From IMCC26077 sp044344975 (lineage in GTDB: Bacteria; Actinomycetota; Actinomycetes; Nanopelagicales; Nanopelagicaceae): a stretch of 5,509 nucleotides of DNA. The notes under the pieces are model-generated. The model searched no databases and was not told the origin of the DNA. It was given only the letters and a program-made list of their open reading frames with translations. This document shows, piece after piece, positions 1-5,509 of this stretch. Position numbers and translations under genes: made by a program. The stretch covers positions 1 through 5,509 of the forward strand of contig JBIJBY010000086.1 of the NCBI GenBank assembly GCA_044344975.1, written 5' to 3'. How positions within the stretch are numbered: position 1 is the first letter of the stretch; every line of letters starts with the position of its first letter.

Positions 1-507
1 ACCCAACTCTTTCTGAATAATGAGCGCGGCCTGGATCTCGCTTGCGCGCCATTGAGAAAAACCAATGTAATTGACTTTGCCTTGTCGAATTAAGTCATCA
101 AAAGCTCGCAAAGTTTCCTCTAGCGGTGTTTCATAGTCGAATCTATGTGCCTGATAGAGATCAATGTGATCGGTTTGCAGCCGCTTTAGCGACGCATGAA
201 CAGATTCCATAATATGTTTACGTGATAAACCGCGATCATTCTTACCGGGGCCAGTTGGCCAATAAACCTTCGTGAAGAGTTCGTACGATTCACGCTTTAC
301 ACCTTTTAGCGCCCTGCCCAATACTGACTCGGCCTTAGTTCCTGCATAAACATCTGCGGTATCAAATGTGGTGATCCCAGCATCAAAAGCGGCTCGGACA
401 CATTTAATCGCCTCTTCGGCCGCTACCTGAGAGCCGTGGGTTATCCAGTTTCCGTAAGCAATTTCTGATACATACATGCCAGAGCGGCCAAGTCGTCGAT
501 ATTCCAT
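1..507 (-). CDS. Aldo/keto reductase, N-terminal part (3' end outside window)
   Basis: Probable NAD(P)H-dependent aldo/keto reductase, a cytoplasmic TIM-barrel enzyme reducing aldehydes or ketones. The 169 visible residues begin MEYRRLGRSG, the usual opening of the Kv-beta-like/YghZ-like branch of the family. All four residues of the AKR catalytic tetrad are present: D50 and Y55 (in DTADVYAG), K81 (in LFTKVYWP) and H122 (in YQAHRFDYE). The segment IDLYQAHRFD followed by GKVNYIGFSQW is also typical. Family members are usually about 310-340 residues, so roughly half is missing beyond position 1. I chose the ATG at 505-507 because it fits family N-termini; a strong Shine-Dalgarno-like AAGGAGGT lies too far upstream (541-548) to serve it, and no in-frame ATG or GTG lies between. 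The gene is divergent from the B12 operon and is not under its riboswitch. Substrate cannot be told from sequence. Confidence 0.93.
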   Translation of the reverse strand, partial: MEYRRLGRSGMYVSEIAYGNWITHGSQVAAEEAIKCVRAAFDAGITTFDTADVYAGTKAESVLGRALKGVKRESYELFTKVYWPTGPGKNDRGLSRKHIMESVHASLKRLQTDHIDLYQAHRFDYETPLEETLRAFDDLIRQGKVNYIGFSQWRASEIQAALIIQKELG

Positions 508-553
508 GGCGAAACAGTACCCAATGCCCTCGCTATTGCAACCTCCTTAGGGT

Positions 554-559
554 TATGCT
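554..559 (+). promoter_or_regulatory. Possible -10 element of the B12-operon promoter
   Basis: TATGCT fits the TAnnnT pattern that is the most constant part of actinobacterial housekeeping promoters and sits just before the riboswitch. No convincing -35 lies at 16-18 bases; TTGCAA at 536-541 resembles one but the spacer is only 12 bases. A start about 7 bases downstream would fall near 565-567 and trim the outermost aptamer stem, so the real start may lie slightly earlier. Weak call. Confidence 0.25.
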
Positions 560-560
560 C

Positions 561-697
561 GCGTTGCTGTTCAGACAATTAAATACATCCTTCGAAGTAG
601 GGGAAGTCCGGTGTAATCCCGGCGCTGACCCGCAACCGTAATTCTTCGCAAATAAAGTGGCGAAGTTAAGTCGGATTACCTACTCGCAGGAGAACGC
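561..697 (+). ncRNA. Cobalamin (B12) riboswitch aptamer
   Basis: This leader matches the cobalamin riboswitch family, which binds adenosylcobalamin or a related corrinoid and controls B12 transport and synthesis genes. The core at 601-640 reads GGGAAGTCCGGTG, then AATCCCGGCGCTGACCCGCAA, then CCGTAA, a close match to the conserved GGGAA..CGGTG..ATCCGG..CCCGCAACTGT core. The 3' B12-box-like part, AAGTCGGATTACCTACT, is at 668-684. Stems visible by eye are an outer helix GCGTT 561-565 with AACGC 693-697, continued by CTG 567-569 with CAG 687-689; a helix AGTAGG 596-601 with CCTACT 679-684; a core hairpin with CCGG arms at 608-611 and 619-622; and a peripheral stem CTTCGC 644-649 with GCGAAG 660-665. 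It precedes the four-gene ECF transporter operon in the same orientation, which points to cobalamin as the transported substrate. Exact ligand class (adenosyl versus methyl/hydroxo) is not determined. Confidence 0.93.
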
Positions 698-773
698 CAA
701 AAACACCCGTCGTGGTTTGCGGGGCGGCAATGATCGCGATTCTTTCGTAGCGCTATCTCTGTCTAAGCCTTGT

Positions 774-795
774 GGACCCTTTCTTGAAAGGTTCC
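774..795 (+). promoter_or_regulatory. Hairpin sequestering the ribosome binding site
   Basis: CCTTTC (778-783) pairs perfectly with GAAAGG (786-791), with GGA (774-776) pairing TCC (793-795) beyond one C/T mismatch. The tip is CTTG, a tetraloop type in which the outer C and G can pair. The 3' arm is exactly the Shine-Dalgarno sequence of the gene starting at 801, so folding would block initiation. This is the expected OFF structure of a translational cobalamin riboswitch. An alternative partner for GAAAG exists at CTTTC 742-746. Confidence 0.65.
786..791 (+). promoter_or_regulatory. Ribosome binding site of the lipoprotein gene
   Basis: GAAAGG lies 9 bases before the ATG at 801. It decides that start over the upstream in-frame GTG at 657, and it lies entirely inside the 3' arm of the regulatory hairpin. 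Confidence 0.7.
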
Positions 796-800
796 CTGTC

Positions 801-1409
801 ATGCTAAAGGTTGTTAAAAAATTTCGTGCCCTCTCTATGGGATTCGGTTTACTTGCATTTGCGTTAGCGATTTCTGGATGTTCATCTACTACCGACACCT
901 CATCAGAAACAACTAACCCCGAGAAGATAGAGAGCTCTAACGCTGCAGCGGTTGGTTATCGCTATTGGGGCTATTCACAAAGCAATGCAGAAGGAAATCG
1001 TTGGACTACTGCGATGGAGGGCCCCGCGACGACCCAACCAGCAGATGGTTCGGTGGAAGGTTGGAATTACACCTTCTCTGCCGAAGGCGCTGTAGATCCC
1101 GCTGCACCTTCGATGCAACCTGACTTCGCAACTCTTTGTGGCGAAACTAAATCCACTGATGGTGAAAAGCGCGTTGGATTCATCATCGAATTTGGCGATC
1201 CAGTGATTTATCCGGAAAGCGATAGCGCACCGCAAACTTCTAGCGGTTGCGTATCAGTACCGACTAACGCCACGGGTCTTGAAGTGCTAAACAAAGTTGC
1301 CTCGGTTCGCGCCGGTGAAGGTGGCTTCATTTGCGGAATCAATGGCTTCCCAAGCAAAGATTGTGGCGCCGATGCAATTGCTATCCCAGAATCACTGAAG
1401 AAAAAGTAA
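801..1409 (+). CDS. Secreted lipoprotein of the B12 ECF operon (SCO2322-like)
   Basis: A 202-residue predicted lipoprotein, first gene after the cobalamin riboswitch. Residues 1-26 form a lipoprotein signal peptide: basic start (KVVKKFR), hydrophobic core GFGLLAFALA, and lipobox ISGC with C27 as the lipidated cysteine. A Ser/Thr-rich tether (28-47) leads to a domain opening AAAVGYRYWGYSQ (48-60), which resembles the small secreted proteins found beside CbiQ-like ECF genes in actinobacteria (SCO2322 family, recalled, not searched). Besides C27 there are four cysteines, C113, C150, C178 and C188, enough for two disulfides outside the cell. The C-terminal part has a helix-like GLEVLNKVASV followed by GGFICGINGFPSKDC, loosely recalling DUF4430/transcobalamin beta-domain sequences. 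It is likely anchored on the outer face of the membrane. A role in corrinoid capture or in helping the transporter is inference from context; no biochemical function can be read from the sequence. The next gene starts 10 bases after its stop. Confidence 0.85.
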   Translation: MLKVVKKFRALSMGFGLLAFALAISGCSSTTDTSSETTNPEKIESSNAAAVGYRYWGYSQSNAEGNRWTTAMEGPATTQPADGSVEGWNYTFSAEGAVDPAAPSMQPDFATLCGETKSTDGEKRVGFIIEFGDPVIYPESDSAPQTSSGCVSVPTNATGLEVLNKVASVRAGEGGFICGINGFPSKDCGADAIAIPESLKKK

Positions 1410-1419
1410 TTAGAACGCC

Positions 1420-2427
1420 GTGAGAACGTTACACCCGCTGGCTTGGTGGTTTTGGGGTATCAGTCTTGCCATTGCCACCAGCCGGACGGTGAATGTTTGG
1501 TTACTTCTAATGATCATCACTGCAACATTGATTGTTACGTTCTCGCGTCGCTCGCAAGATCCATGGGCATCTGCTCTCACTATTGGCATAAAGATTGCAT
1601 GCTTTGCGCTATTGATTCGGATGATCATTGCAATTCTATTTAGCGTTCCAGGAGACGGAAAGATTCTCTTCACTCTACCTAGAATTCAACTTCCCGAATG
1701 GTTGGCAGGGATTTTTCTCGGTGGCGCTGTGACGAGCGAACGGCTGCGCTTTGTGCTCTTGGAGTCATTAGTCATCTTCGCGCTGGTGGTTACCCTTGCC
1801 GGCGCAAGCTCACTTGCCAATCCAAAGCAGACGCTCAGATCGCTGCCAGGAGTTTTACACGAAGCAGGGGTCGCCTTAATCATCGCGACAACGTTAATCC
1901 CCCACTTCGCGATGAGCGTTAAGCGAATTAGAGACGCTCGAAAAATGCGTGGCGATACAAAGCGATTCAGCTTCAAAAGAAGTGTTATTCCGCTCTTCGA
2001 AGAGGCCTTAGAGCGTGCGCTAATTTTGGCTGAATCGATGGAAGCTCGAGGTTATGGATACAGCCACAAATCTAGGAATCTGGAAGGAAAGAGAAATTTG
2101 GCGCCAACATTTATCATGCTTGTTGGCACGGGAACACTCTTACTTTCCATCTTGCAAATGCTTATTGGCGCCAAATATCACGTCACTTTATTTATTGCTC
2201 TAGGAGCACTTGGGTTAGGTTTAACTTTAGGAAACAAAGCCAATTCCCGGAGCAAATACCGGCCAATCCCCTGGCGCAAAGAAGAACTACTTGTCATAAC
2301 CGCATCGCTCGGTGCAATTCTCATTACAATCATTGCGACAAAAACATTTAATGCCTTACTTGCACTTGCTCTTTTATTTGCCTGCGCAGCGCCCCTCTTT
2401 GTCACCTCAGGACGGCAGCGCGCATGA
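1420..2427 (+). CDS. ecfT: ECF transporter transmembrane coupling protein EcfT (CbiQ-like)
   Basis: The 335-residue T component of an energy-coupling factor (ECF) transporter, an integral membrane protein that links the ATPase to the substrate-binding S component. Hydrophobic segments lie around residues 8-40, 52-75, 113-133, 148-162, 229-250, 255-270 and 289-328. The cytoplasmic coupling region between about 165 and 215 carries the two diagnostic Ala-Arg-Gly-type motifs: ARKMRG at 173-178 and SMEARGYG at 206-213, which dock into grooves of the two ATPase domains. At 335 residues it is longer than the typical 250-270, the excess being an extra hydrophobic C-terminal part. The start is a GTG at 1420 giving MRTLHPLAWW; the HPLAWW opening fits the family, although no good Shine-Dalgarno precedes it, so translation is probably coupled to the gene ending at 1409. 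The 3' end overlaps the ATPase gene by ATGA. Confidence 0.93.
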   Translation: MRTLHPLAWWFWGISLAIATSRTVNVWLLLMIITATLIVTFSRRSQDPWASALTIGIKIACFALLIRMIIAILFSVPGDGKILFTLPRIQLPEWLAGIFLGGAVTSERLRFVLLESLVIFALVVTLAGASSLANPKQTLRSLPGVLHEAGVALIIATTLIPHFAMSVKRIRDARKMRGDTKRFSFKRSVIPLFEEALERALILAESMEARGYGYSHKSRNLEGKRNLAPTFIMLVGTGTLLLSILQMLIGAKYHVTLFIALGALGLGLTLGNKANSRSKYRPIPWRKEELLVITASLGAILITIIATKTFNALLALALLFACAAPLFVTSGRQRA

Positions 2428-4031
2428 TTAATTTTGATAATGTCACGTTAATTTACCCATACGTACAGCGCACAATCTTTGAAGGCTTATCTTTTGAAGT
2501 CCCCGAAGGAGAGTTCGTTCTGATAATGGGTGATACCGGCGTGGGTAAATCCACATTATTGAAATTGATGAATGGATTGGTTCCACATCACACAGGTGGG
2601 ATCTTCTCCGGCACGATAAGTATTGACGGCCGAGATACTGCGCTGCAAAAGCCTCGTGATCTGGTCGATCTCATCGCTATCGTCGGCCAGAATCCTGCGC
2701 TTGGTTTTGTCACGGACACGGTGGAAGAAGAACTCGTTTTTGGAATGGAATCGCTGGGAATTGCTCCAGAAGTAATGCGAAAACGCGTTGAGGACACTTT
2801 AGATCTACTCGCATTGGCTCCACTAAGAAATCGAAGTTTGTCCTCGCTCAGCGGCGGGGAGCAACAGCGCGTGGCAATTGCATCTGTCCTCACGATGAAC
2901 CCCAAGATCCTCCTCCTTGATGAACCCACTAGCGCGCTAGACCCAATTGCTGCCGAAGAAGTTCTTGCTACTCTCTCCCGACTCGTTCATGACCTTGGTT
3001 TAACAGTGATCGTCGCAGAGCATAAGTTAGAGCGCGTATTGCAATTTGTGGATCGTGTTATTTATGTTCAGAATCAGAATCAAGTATCAATAGGACTGCC
3101 AGAAGAAATTCTCAAAGACTCCCCCTTGGCTCCACCAATCATCCATCTTTCGCGTGCGCTTAAAAGCGATCAGGTGCCAATGACGGTTAGAGATGCTCGG
3201 CGTGGAATCGGACACCTTGCTCAACAGATTGCTCCGCCCTTACCGCGGACTTCTTTGGATGATTCTGCAAAACAGATTCTTGCGATCGAGGATCTGCATG
3301 TCCGCTACGGGCAAAAAACTGCGTTAAAAAAAGTTTCGCTCTCGGTACGCGCAGGCGAAGTGGTCGCTGTAATGGGACGGAATGGCGCTGGGAAATCTAC
3401 CCTTCTCTCAAGCGCGATTGGCTTGCGAGAATTAGAGAGCGGCAGCGTGCAAGTTCTCGAGAGCGATCCACGCACGCTTCACGGTGCAGCATTGATTAGT
3501 CACGTTGGATATGTGCCGCAAGAAGCAAGCGATTTGCTCTATGGACAGACAGTCGCTGAAGAACTTCAGAACAGCGATAGAGACAATCAAGTACCTCCCG
3601 GAACTACCGCGCAGAAGTTATGCGAACTATTGCCGACAATAGATACCTCATTGCATCCTCGCGACCTCTCTGAGGGTGAGCGACTCTGTCTAGTCCTAGC
3701 AATAGTCCTCGCAAAGAAACCCGCCCTGCTTGTTCTCGATGAACCAACCCGAGGACTGGATTATCAAGCGAAAGAGCGATTGGTTAGCGCAATTGGCAAC
3801 ACCGTCTCGGATTCCACTGCAGTAATTCTCGCTTCACACGATGTTGAACTGGTGGCTGATGTAGCGACCCGAGTCGTTGTGTTAGCAGATGGTGAAATTG
3901 TGGCTGATGGCGAAGTCACCGACATTTTGACTTCATCGCCCGCTTTCGCACCTCAAGTAACTAAAGTTCTGGCGCCCGCTCGTTGGCTAACTGTCTCTGA
4001 GGTGCTTCAATCATTAAGTAGTAATCGATGA
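2424..4031 (+). CDS. ecfA: ECF transporter ATPase, two ABC domains fused (EcfA1-EcfA2 type)
   Basis: A 535-residue cytoplasmic ATPase that powers the ECF transporter, with both nucleotide-binding domains in one chain instead of separate EcfA1 and EcfA2. Domain 1 (about 1-230): Walker A GDTGVGKST at 36-44, Q-loop Q89, signature LSGGEQQR at 142-149, Walker B ILLLDEP with D166 and catalytic E167, D-loop SALD, and H-loop H200. A linker of about 50-60 residues follows. Domain 2 (about 285-505): Walker A GRNGAGKST at 318-326, Q366, signature LSEGER at 415-420, Walker B ALLVLDEP with D439 and E440, and H472. All catalytic residues of both sites are present. The second signature has E in place of the first Gly of LSGGE, so the two composite ATP sites are not equivalent. 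It overlaps ecfT by ATGA at its start and the S-component gene by ATGA at its end, indicating translational coupling and matched synthesis. Confidence 0.96.
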   Translation: MINFDNVTLIYPYVQRTIFEGLSFEVPEGEFVLIMGDTGVGKSTLLKLMNGLVPHHTGGIFSGTISIDGRDTALQKPRDLVDLIAIVGQNPALGFVTDTVEEELVFGMESLGIAPEVMRKRVEDTLDLLALAPLRNRSLSSLSGGEQQRVAIASVLTMNPKILLLDEPTSALDPIAAEEVLATLSRLVHDLGLTVIVAEHKLERVLQFVDRVIYVQNQNQVSIGLPEEILKDSPLAPPIIHLSRALKSDQVPMTVRDARRGIGHLAQQIAPPLPRTSLDDSAKQILAIEDLHVRYGQKTALKKVSLSVRAGEVVAVMGRNGAGKSTLLSSAIGLRELESGSVQVLESDPRTLHGAALISHVGYVPQEASDLLYGQTVAEELQNSDRDNQVPPGTTAQKLCELLPTIDTSLHPRDLSEGERLCLVLAIVLAKKPALLVLDEPTRGLDYQAKERLVSAIGNTVSDSTAVILASHDVELVADVATRVVVLADGEIVADGEVTDILTSSPAFAPQVTKVLAPARWLTVSEVLQSLSSNR

Positions 4032-4828
4032 AAGTCTTAATGAGAACTAGAACACCATCTAGCGCACAAGCCCTCTCTGCGCTCACTATTTTGATTGCAT
4101 CAGTTATTGGATTTCTTTCGTTTACATGGCCACTCTTTGTCGCTGCCGAAAATGATCAGGCTGCGCGCTGGCTCTTTCTTGGACTTATGCCTCTTGTGAC
4201 TGTGATCGCAATCATCGAAATCACTTCGGGCGGCTTAAATGTAAAAGCGCTCGCCTTTCTAGGAGTGCTCAGCGCTACTGGGGCTGCGCTTCGCGCGATA
4301 GGCGCAGGCGCCGTCGGATTAGAACCAATCTGGTTTCTGATAATCATCGGCGGCAGAGCCCTCGGAAAGAGATTTGGATTTATCTTGGGATTAACAACCA
4401 TGCTTGCTTCTGCGTTACTTACTGGCGGGGTTGGCCCCTGGTTAGCTTTTCAAATGATGTGCGCGGCGTGGATTGGCTGGGGCGCTGGAGCGCTGCCACA
4501 GATCAACTCCAATAAATCGAACTCTATTGAGATGATATTGCTTGCTGGCTACGGCGCACTCTCCGCTGGTTTTTTTGGATTGATGATGGATCTCCAGTTG
4601 TGGCCATGGATTGCCTCTCCCGCTACCTCTATTGCCTACATTCCAGGCGCGGGTGTCTTCGATAATCTTCAAAAATTTCTACTCTTCCATTTCACCACGG
4701 CGCTTGCTTGGGATATTCCTCGTGCAATATTTAATGTGATTCTCATCCTGTTACTTGGTCGTGCAGTTTTGCATTCGTTACGTCGCGCTATGCAGCGCGG
4801 AAATATTGTGATTAATCACGCACGTTAG
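4028..4828 (+). CDS. ECF transporter S component, predicted cobalamin/corrinoid-specific
   Basis: A 266-residue membrane protein and the probable substrate-binding subunit. Hydrophobic segments lie at about 14-40, 47-65, 72-95, 99-108, 115-132, 136-156, 168-194 and 216-248, compatible with the six-helix S-component fold. The central block 85-143 is the most family-like: GAALRAIGAGAVGLEPIW, then IIIGGRALGKRFGFILG, then ASALLTGGVGPWLAFQM, which I recognise from actinobacterial S components encoded beside this EcfT/EcfA pair. Specificity for cobalamin is inferred from the upstream B12 riboswitch, not from binding residues. Starting at the ATG at 4028, it shares ATGA with ecfA; an ATG at codon 5 is an alternative start. 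Small Ala/Gly residues are common in the helices, as expected for the surface that packs against EcfT. The basic tail (LRRAMQRGN) probably faces the cytoplasm. Its last 17 bases overlap gcvT on the other strand. Confidence 0.87.
   Translation: MKVLMRTRTPSSAQALSALTILIASVIGFLSFTWPLFVAAENDQAARWLFLGLMPLVTVIAIIEITSGGLNVKALAFLGVLSATGAALRAIGAGAVGLEPIWFLIIIGGRALGKRFGFILGLTTMLASALLTGGVGPWLAFQMMCAAWIGWGAGALPQINSNKSNSIEMILLAGYGALSAGFFGLMMDLQLWPWIASPATSIAYIPGAGVFDNLQKFLLFHFTTALAWDIPRAIFNVILILLLGRAVLHSLRRAMQRGNIVINHAR
4812..4828. other. Convergent overlap of two coding 3' ends
   Basis: The S-component gene (plus strand, TAG at 4826-4828) and gcvT (minus strand, TAA complementary to 4812-4814) share 17 coding bases. 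No intrinsic terminator with a T run is visible at the junction, so each operon must terminate inside its neighbour or rely on another mechanism. Confidence 0.85.
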
Positions 4829-5509
4829 ATTTAACAAAAGGCGGTTTGGTAACAACTGCATTCAGATTTCGCCCTCTTACATCTACTAATAATTGCTCTC
4901 CTACTTCAATCCCCGATTCAATCAGCGCAAGCGCAATCCCCTCCTTTAAAGTTGGAGAAAATGTTCCGCTAGTAACTTCGCCAACCACAGCCCCCAAGCT
5001 GTTGCGCACCAACATTCCAGCTCGTGGAATGCCTCGATCGGTTACCAGCAAACCTCGCAGAATTCTGCTGACACCCTTTACCTGCTCGGCGCGCAGAGCG
5101 TCATCGCCATGAAATCTATTTTTCTTCCAACCAATGGCCCAGGAGAGATTCGCCTCTAGGGGATTTATCTCTAAAGACAACTCATGACCGTGAAGCGGAT
5201 AGCCCATTTCAGTTCTTAACGTGTCACGAGCACCTAATCCTGCAATCTTGCCCCCGAGTCGGATTACCTCCCGACTGAGTGCATTCCATAATTGACTGGC
5301 CCCTGCTTGTGAAGGTATTAATTCGTAGCCATGTTCGCCGGAATAGCCCGTGCGACAAAGCGTGAACGAAACACCATCAAATTCAACATCTACAAAAGCC
5401 ATGTACTCCAAATTTTGATCAATACCAACAGAGTTCAGTACTTCACGTGAGCGCGGTCCTTGAAGGGCAATCACGGCAAAGTCTTGATGTCGATTGGTGA
5501 TGGCCAGCG
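4812..5509 (-). CDS. gcvT: Glycine cleavage system T protein (aminomethyltransferase), C-terminal part
   Basis: GcvT transfers the aminomethyl carbon of glycine from the lipoyl group of GcvH to tetrahydrofolate, releasing ammonia and 5,10-methylene-tetrahydrofolate (EC 2.1.2.10), in the cytoplasm. The 231 complete codons visible are about two thirds of a normal 360-370-residue protein; the 5' end lies beyond 5509. A GTG inside the frame at 5472-5474 could be mistaken for a start, but the frame stays open upstream with family-like sequence (AITNRHQDFAVIALQGPRS). Recognisable motifs in order are ALQGPRS, CRTGYSGEHGYEL, GLGARDTLRTEMGYPLHGHEL (folate and substrate pocket region), NPLEANLSWAIGW, and the C-terminal domain with VVGEVTSGTFSPTLKEGIALAL. 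These separate it from the related YgfZ proteins. The catalytic aspartate of the N-terminal half is outside the window. No glycine riboswitch can be judged because the upstream region is not included. Confidence 0.95.
   Translation of the reverse strand, partial: LAITNRHQDFAVIALQGPRSREVLNSVGIDQNLEYMAFVDVEFDGVSFTLCRTGYSGEHGYELIPSQAGASQLWNALSREVIRLGGKIAGLGARDTLRTEMGYPLHGHELSLEINPLEANLSWAIGWKKNRFHGDDALRAEQVKGVSRILRGLLVTDRGIPRAGMLVRNSLGAVVGEVTSGTFSPTLKEGIALALIESGIEVGEQLLVDVRGRNLNAVVTKPPFVKSNVRD

Larger units (their letters stand above)
698..800 (+). promoter_or_regulatory. Riboswitch expression platform / 5' leader of the ECF operon
   Basis: About 100 bases lie between the aptamer and the first start codon. 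They contain two short palindromes (ATCGCGAT 733-740 and TAGCGCTA 748-755) and end in a hairpin that covers the ribosome binding site. There is no run of T residues after any hairpin, so control of translation rather than transcription termination is the better fit. The frame of the lipoprotein is open through this stretch and into the aptamer (a GTG at 657), but coding there would lie upstream of the signal peptide and is not credible. I see no antisequestor with certainty. Confidence 0.6.

Noticed and set aside
738..796. Translated leader (SLSKPCGPFLERF) resembling peptides encoded by dispersed palindromic repeats in some bacterial genomes
   Set aside because: The resemblance is from memory, the arms do not form a long inverted repeat here, and only one copy is in the window. 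The short hairpin is better explained as the riboswitch expression platform.
657..800. Upstream GTG extension of the lipoprotein frame (48 extra residues)
   Set aside because: It starts inside the riboswitch aptamer and would place a non-signal sequence before a clear lipoprotein signal peptide. The ATG at 801 has its own Shine-Dalgarno sequence.
774..800. Rho-independent terminator after the riboswitch
   Set aside because: The hairpin is followed by TTCCCTGTC, not a T run, and overlaps the ribosome binding site, so translational control fits better.
975..1235. Minus-strand open frame within the lipoprotein gene
   Set aside because: No family-like sequence or ribosome binding site; opposite a gene with a clear signal peptide and operon position.
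1410..1976. Minus-strand open frames opposite ecfT
   Set aside because: Shadow frames of a hydrophobic protein gene; no recognisable domains and overlap a confident CDS completely.
2588..2929. 113-codon minus-strand open frame opposite the first ATPase domain
   Set aside because: Ser/Arg-rich composition typical of an antisense shadow; the plus strand holds all ABC motifs.
4846..5112. Plus-strand open frame opposite gcvT
   Set aside because: Overlaps conserved GcvT C-terminal domain motifs on the minus strand and shows no domain of its own.
1..5509. Mobile elements, CRISPR arrays, tRNA or rRNA genes
   Set aside because: No transposase or integrase motifs, direct-repeat arrays or tRNA-like cloverleaf were seen; coding is continuous except 508-800.

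Overview
The window looks like chromosomal DNA of an actinomycete (Actinomycetota), on gene content more than on any single marker. The pairing of a small Cys-containing lipoprotein with a CbiQ-like EcfT, a double-domain EcfA and this particular S component is one I associate with actinobacteria. Base composition is near balanced rather than GC-rich and the genes are packed with 4-base or convergent overlaps. This would suit a streamlined low-GC lineage such as the freshwater acI/Nanopelagicales group, but that placement is inference.

Layout: (1) 1-507, minus strand, N-terminal half of an aldo/keto reductase that runs off the left edge. (2) 508-800, a divergent intergenic region holding a cobalamin (B12) riboswitch on the plus strand: aptamer about 561-697, then an expression platform ending in a hairpin (774-795) that buries the ribosome binding site of the next gene. 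(3) 801-4828, a tightly packed plus-strand operon of four genes: a secreted lipoprotein, the ECF transmembrane coupling protein EcfT, a fused two-domain ATPase EcfA, and a membrane S component. EcfT/EcfA and EcfA/S each overlap by ATGA. (4) 4812-5509, minus strand, the C-terminal part of the glycine cleavage T protein GcvT, whose end overlaps the S-component gene by 17 bases.

How it works together: the riboswitch makes it most likely that the operon imports cobalamin or a corrinoid precursor. The S component would bind the vitamin in the membrane, EcfT would couple it to the two ATPase domains of EcfA, and ATP hydrolysis would drive uptake. The lipoprotein is the unusual part, because ECF transporters normally need no extracytoplasmic binding protein. 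Its conserved-looking C-terminal part, four cysteines and position as first gene after the switch make it a candidate outside-facing partner of the transporter. When intracellular B12 is high, the riboswitch should favour the hairpin that hides the ribosome binding site and turn the operon down. The two flanking minus-strand genes appear to be independent housekeeping genes.
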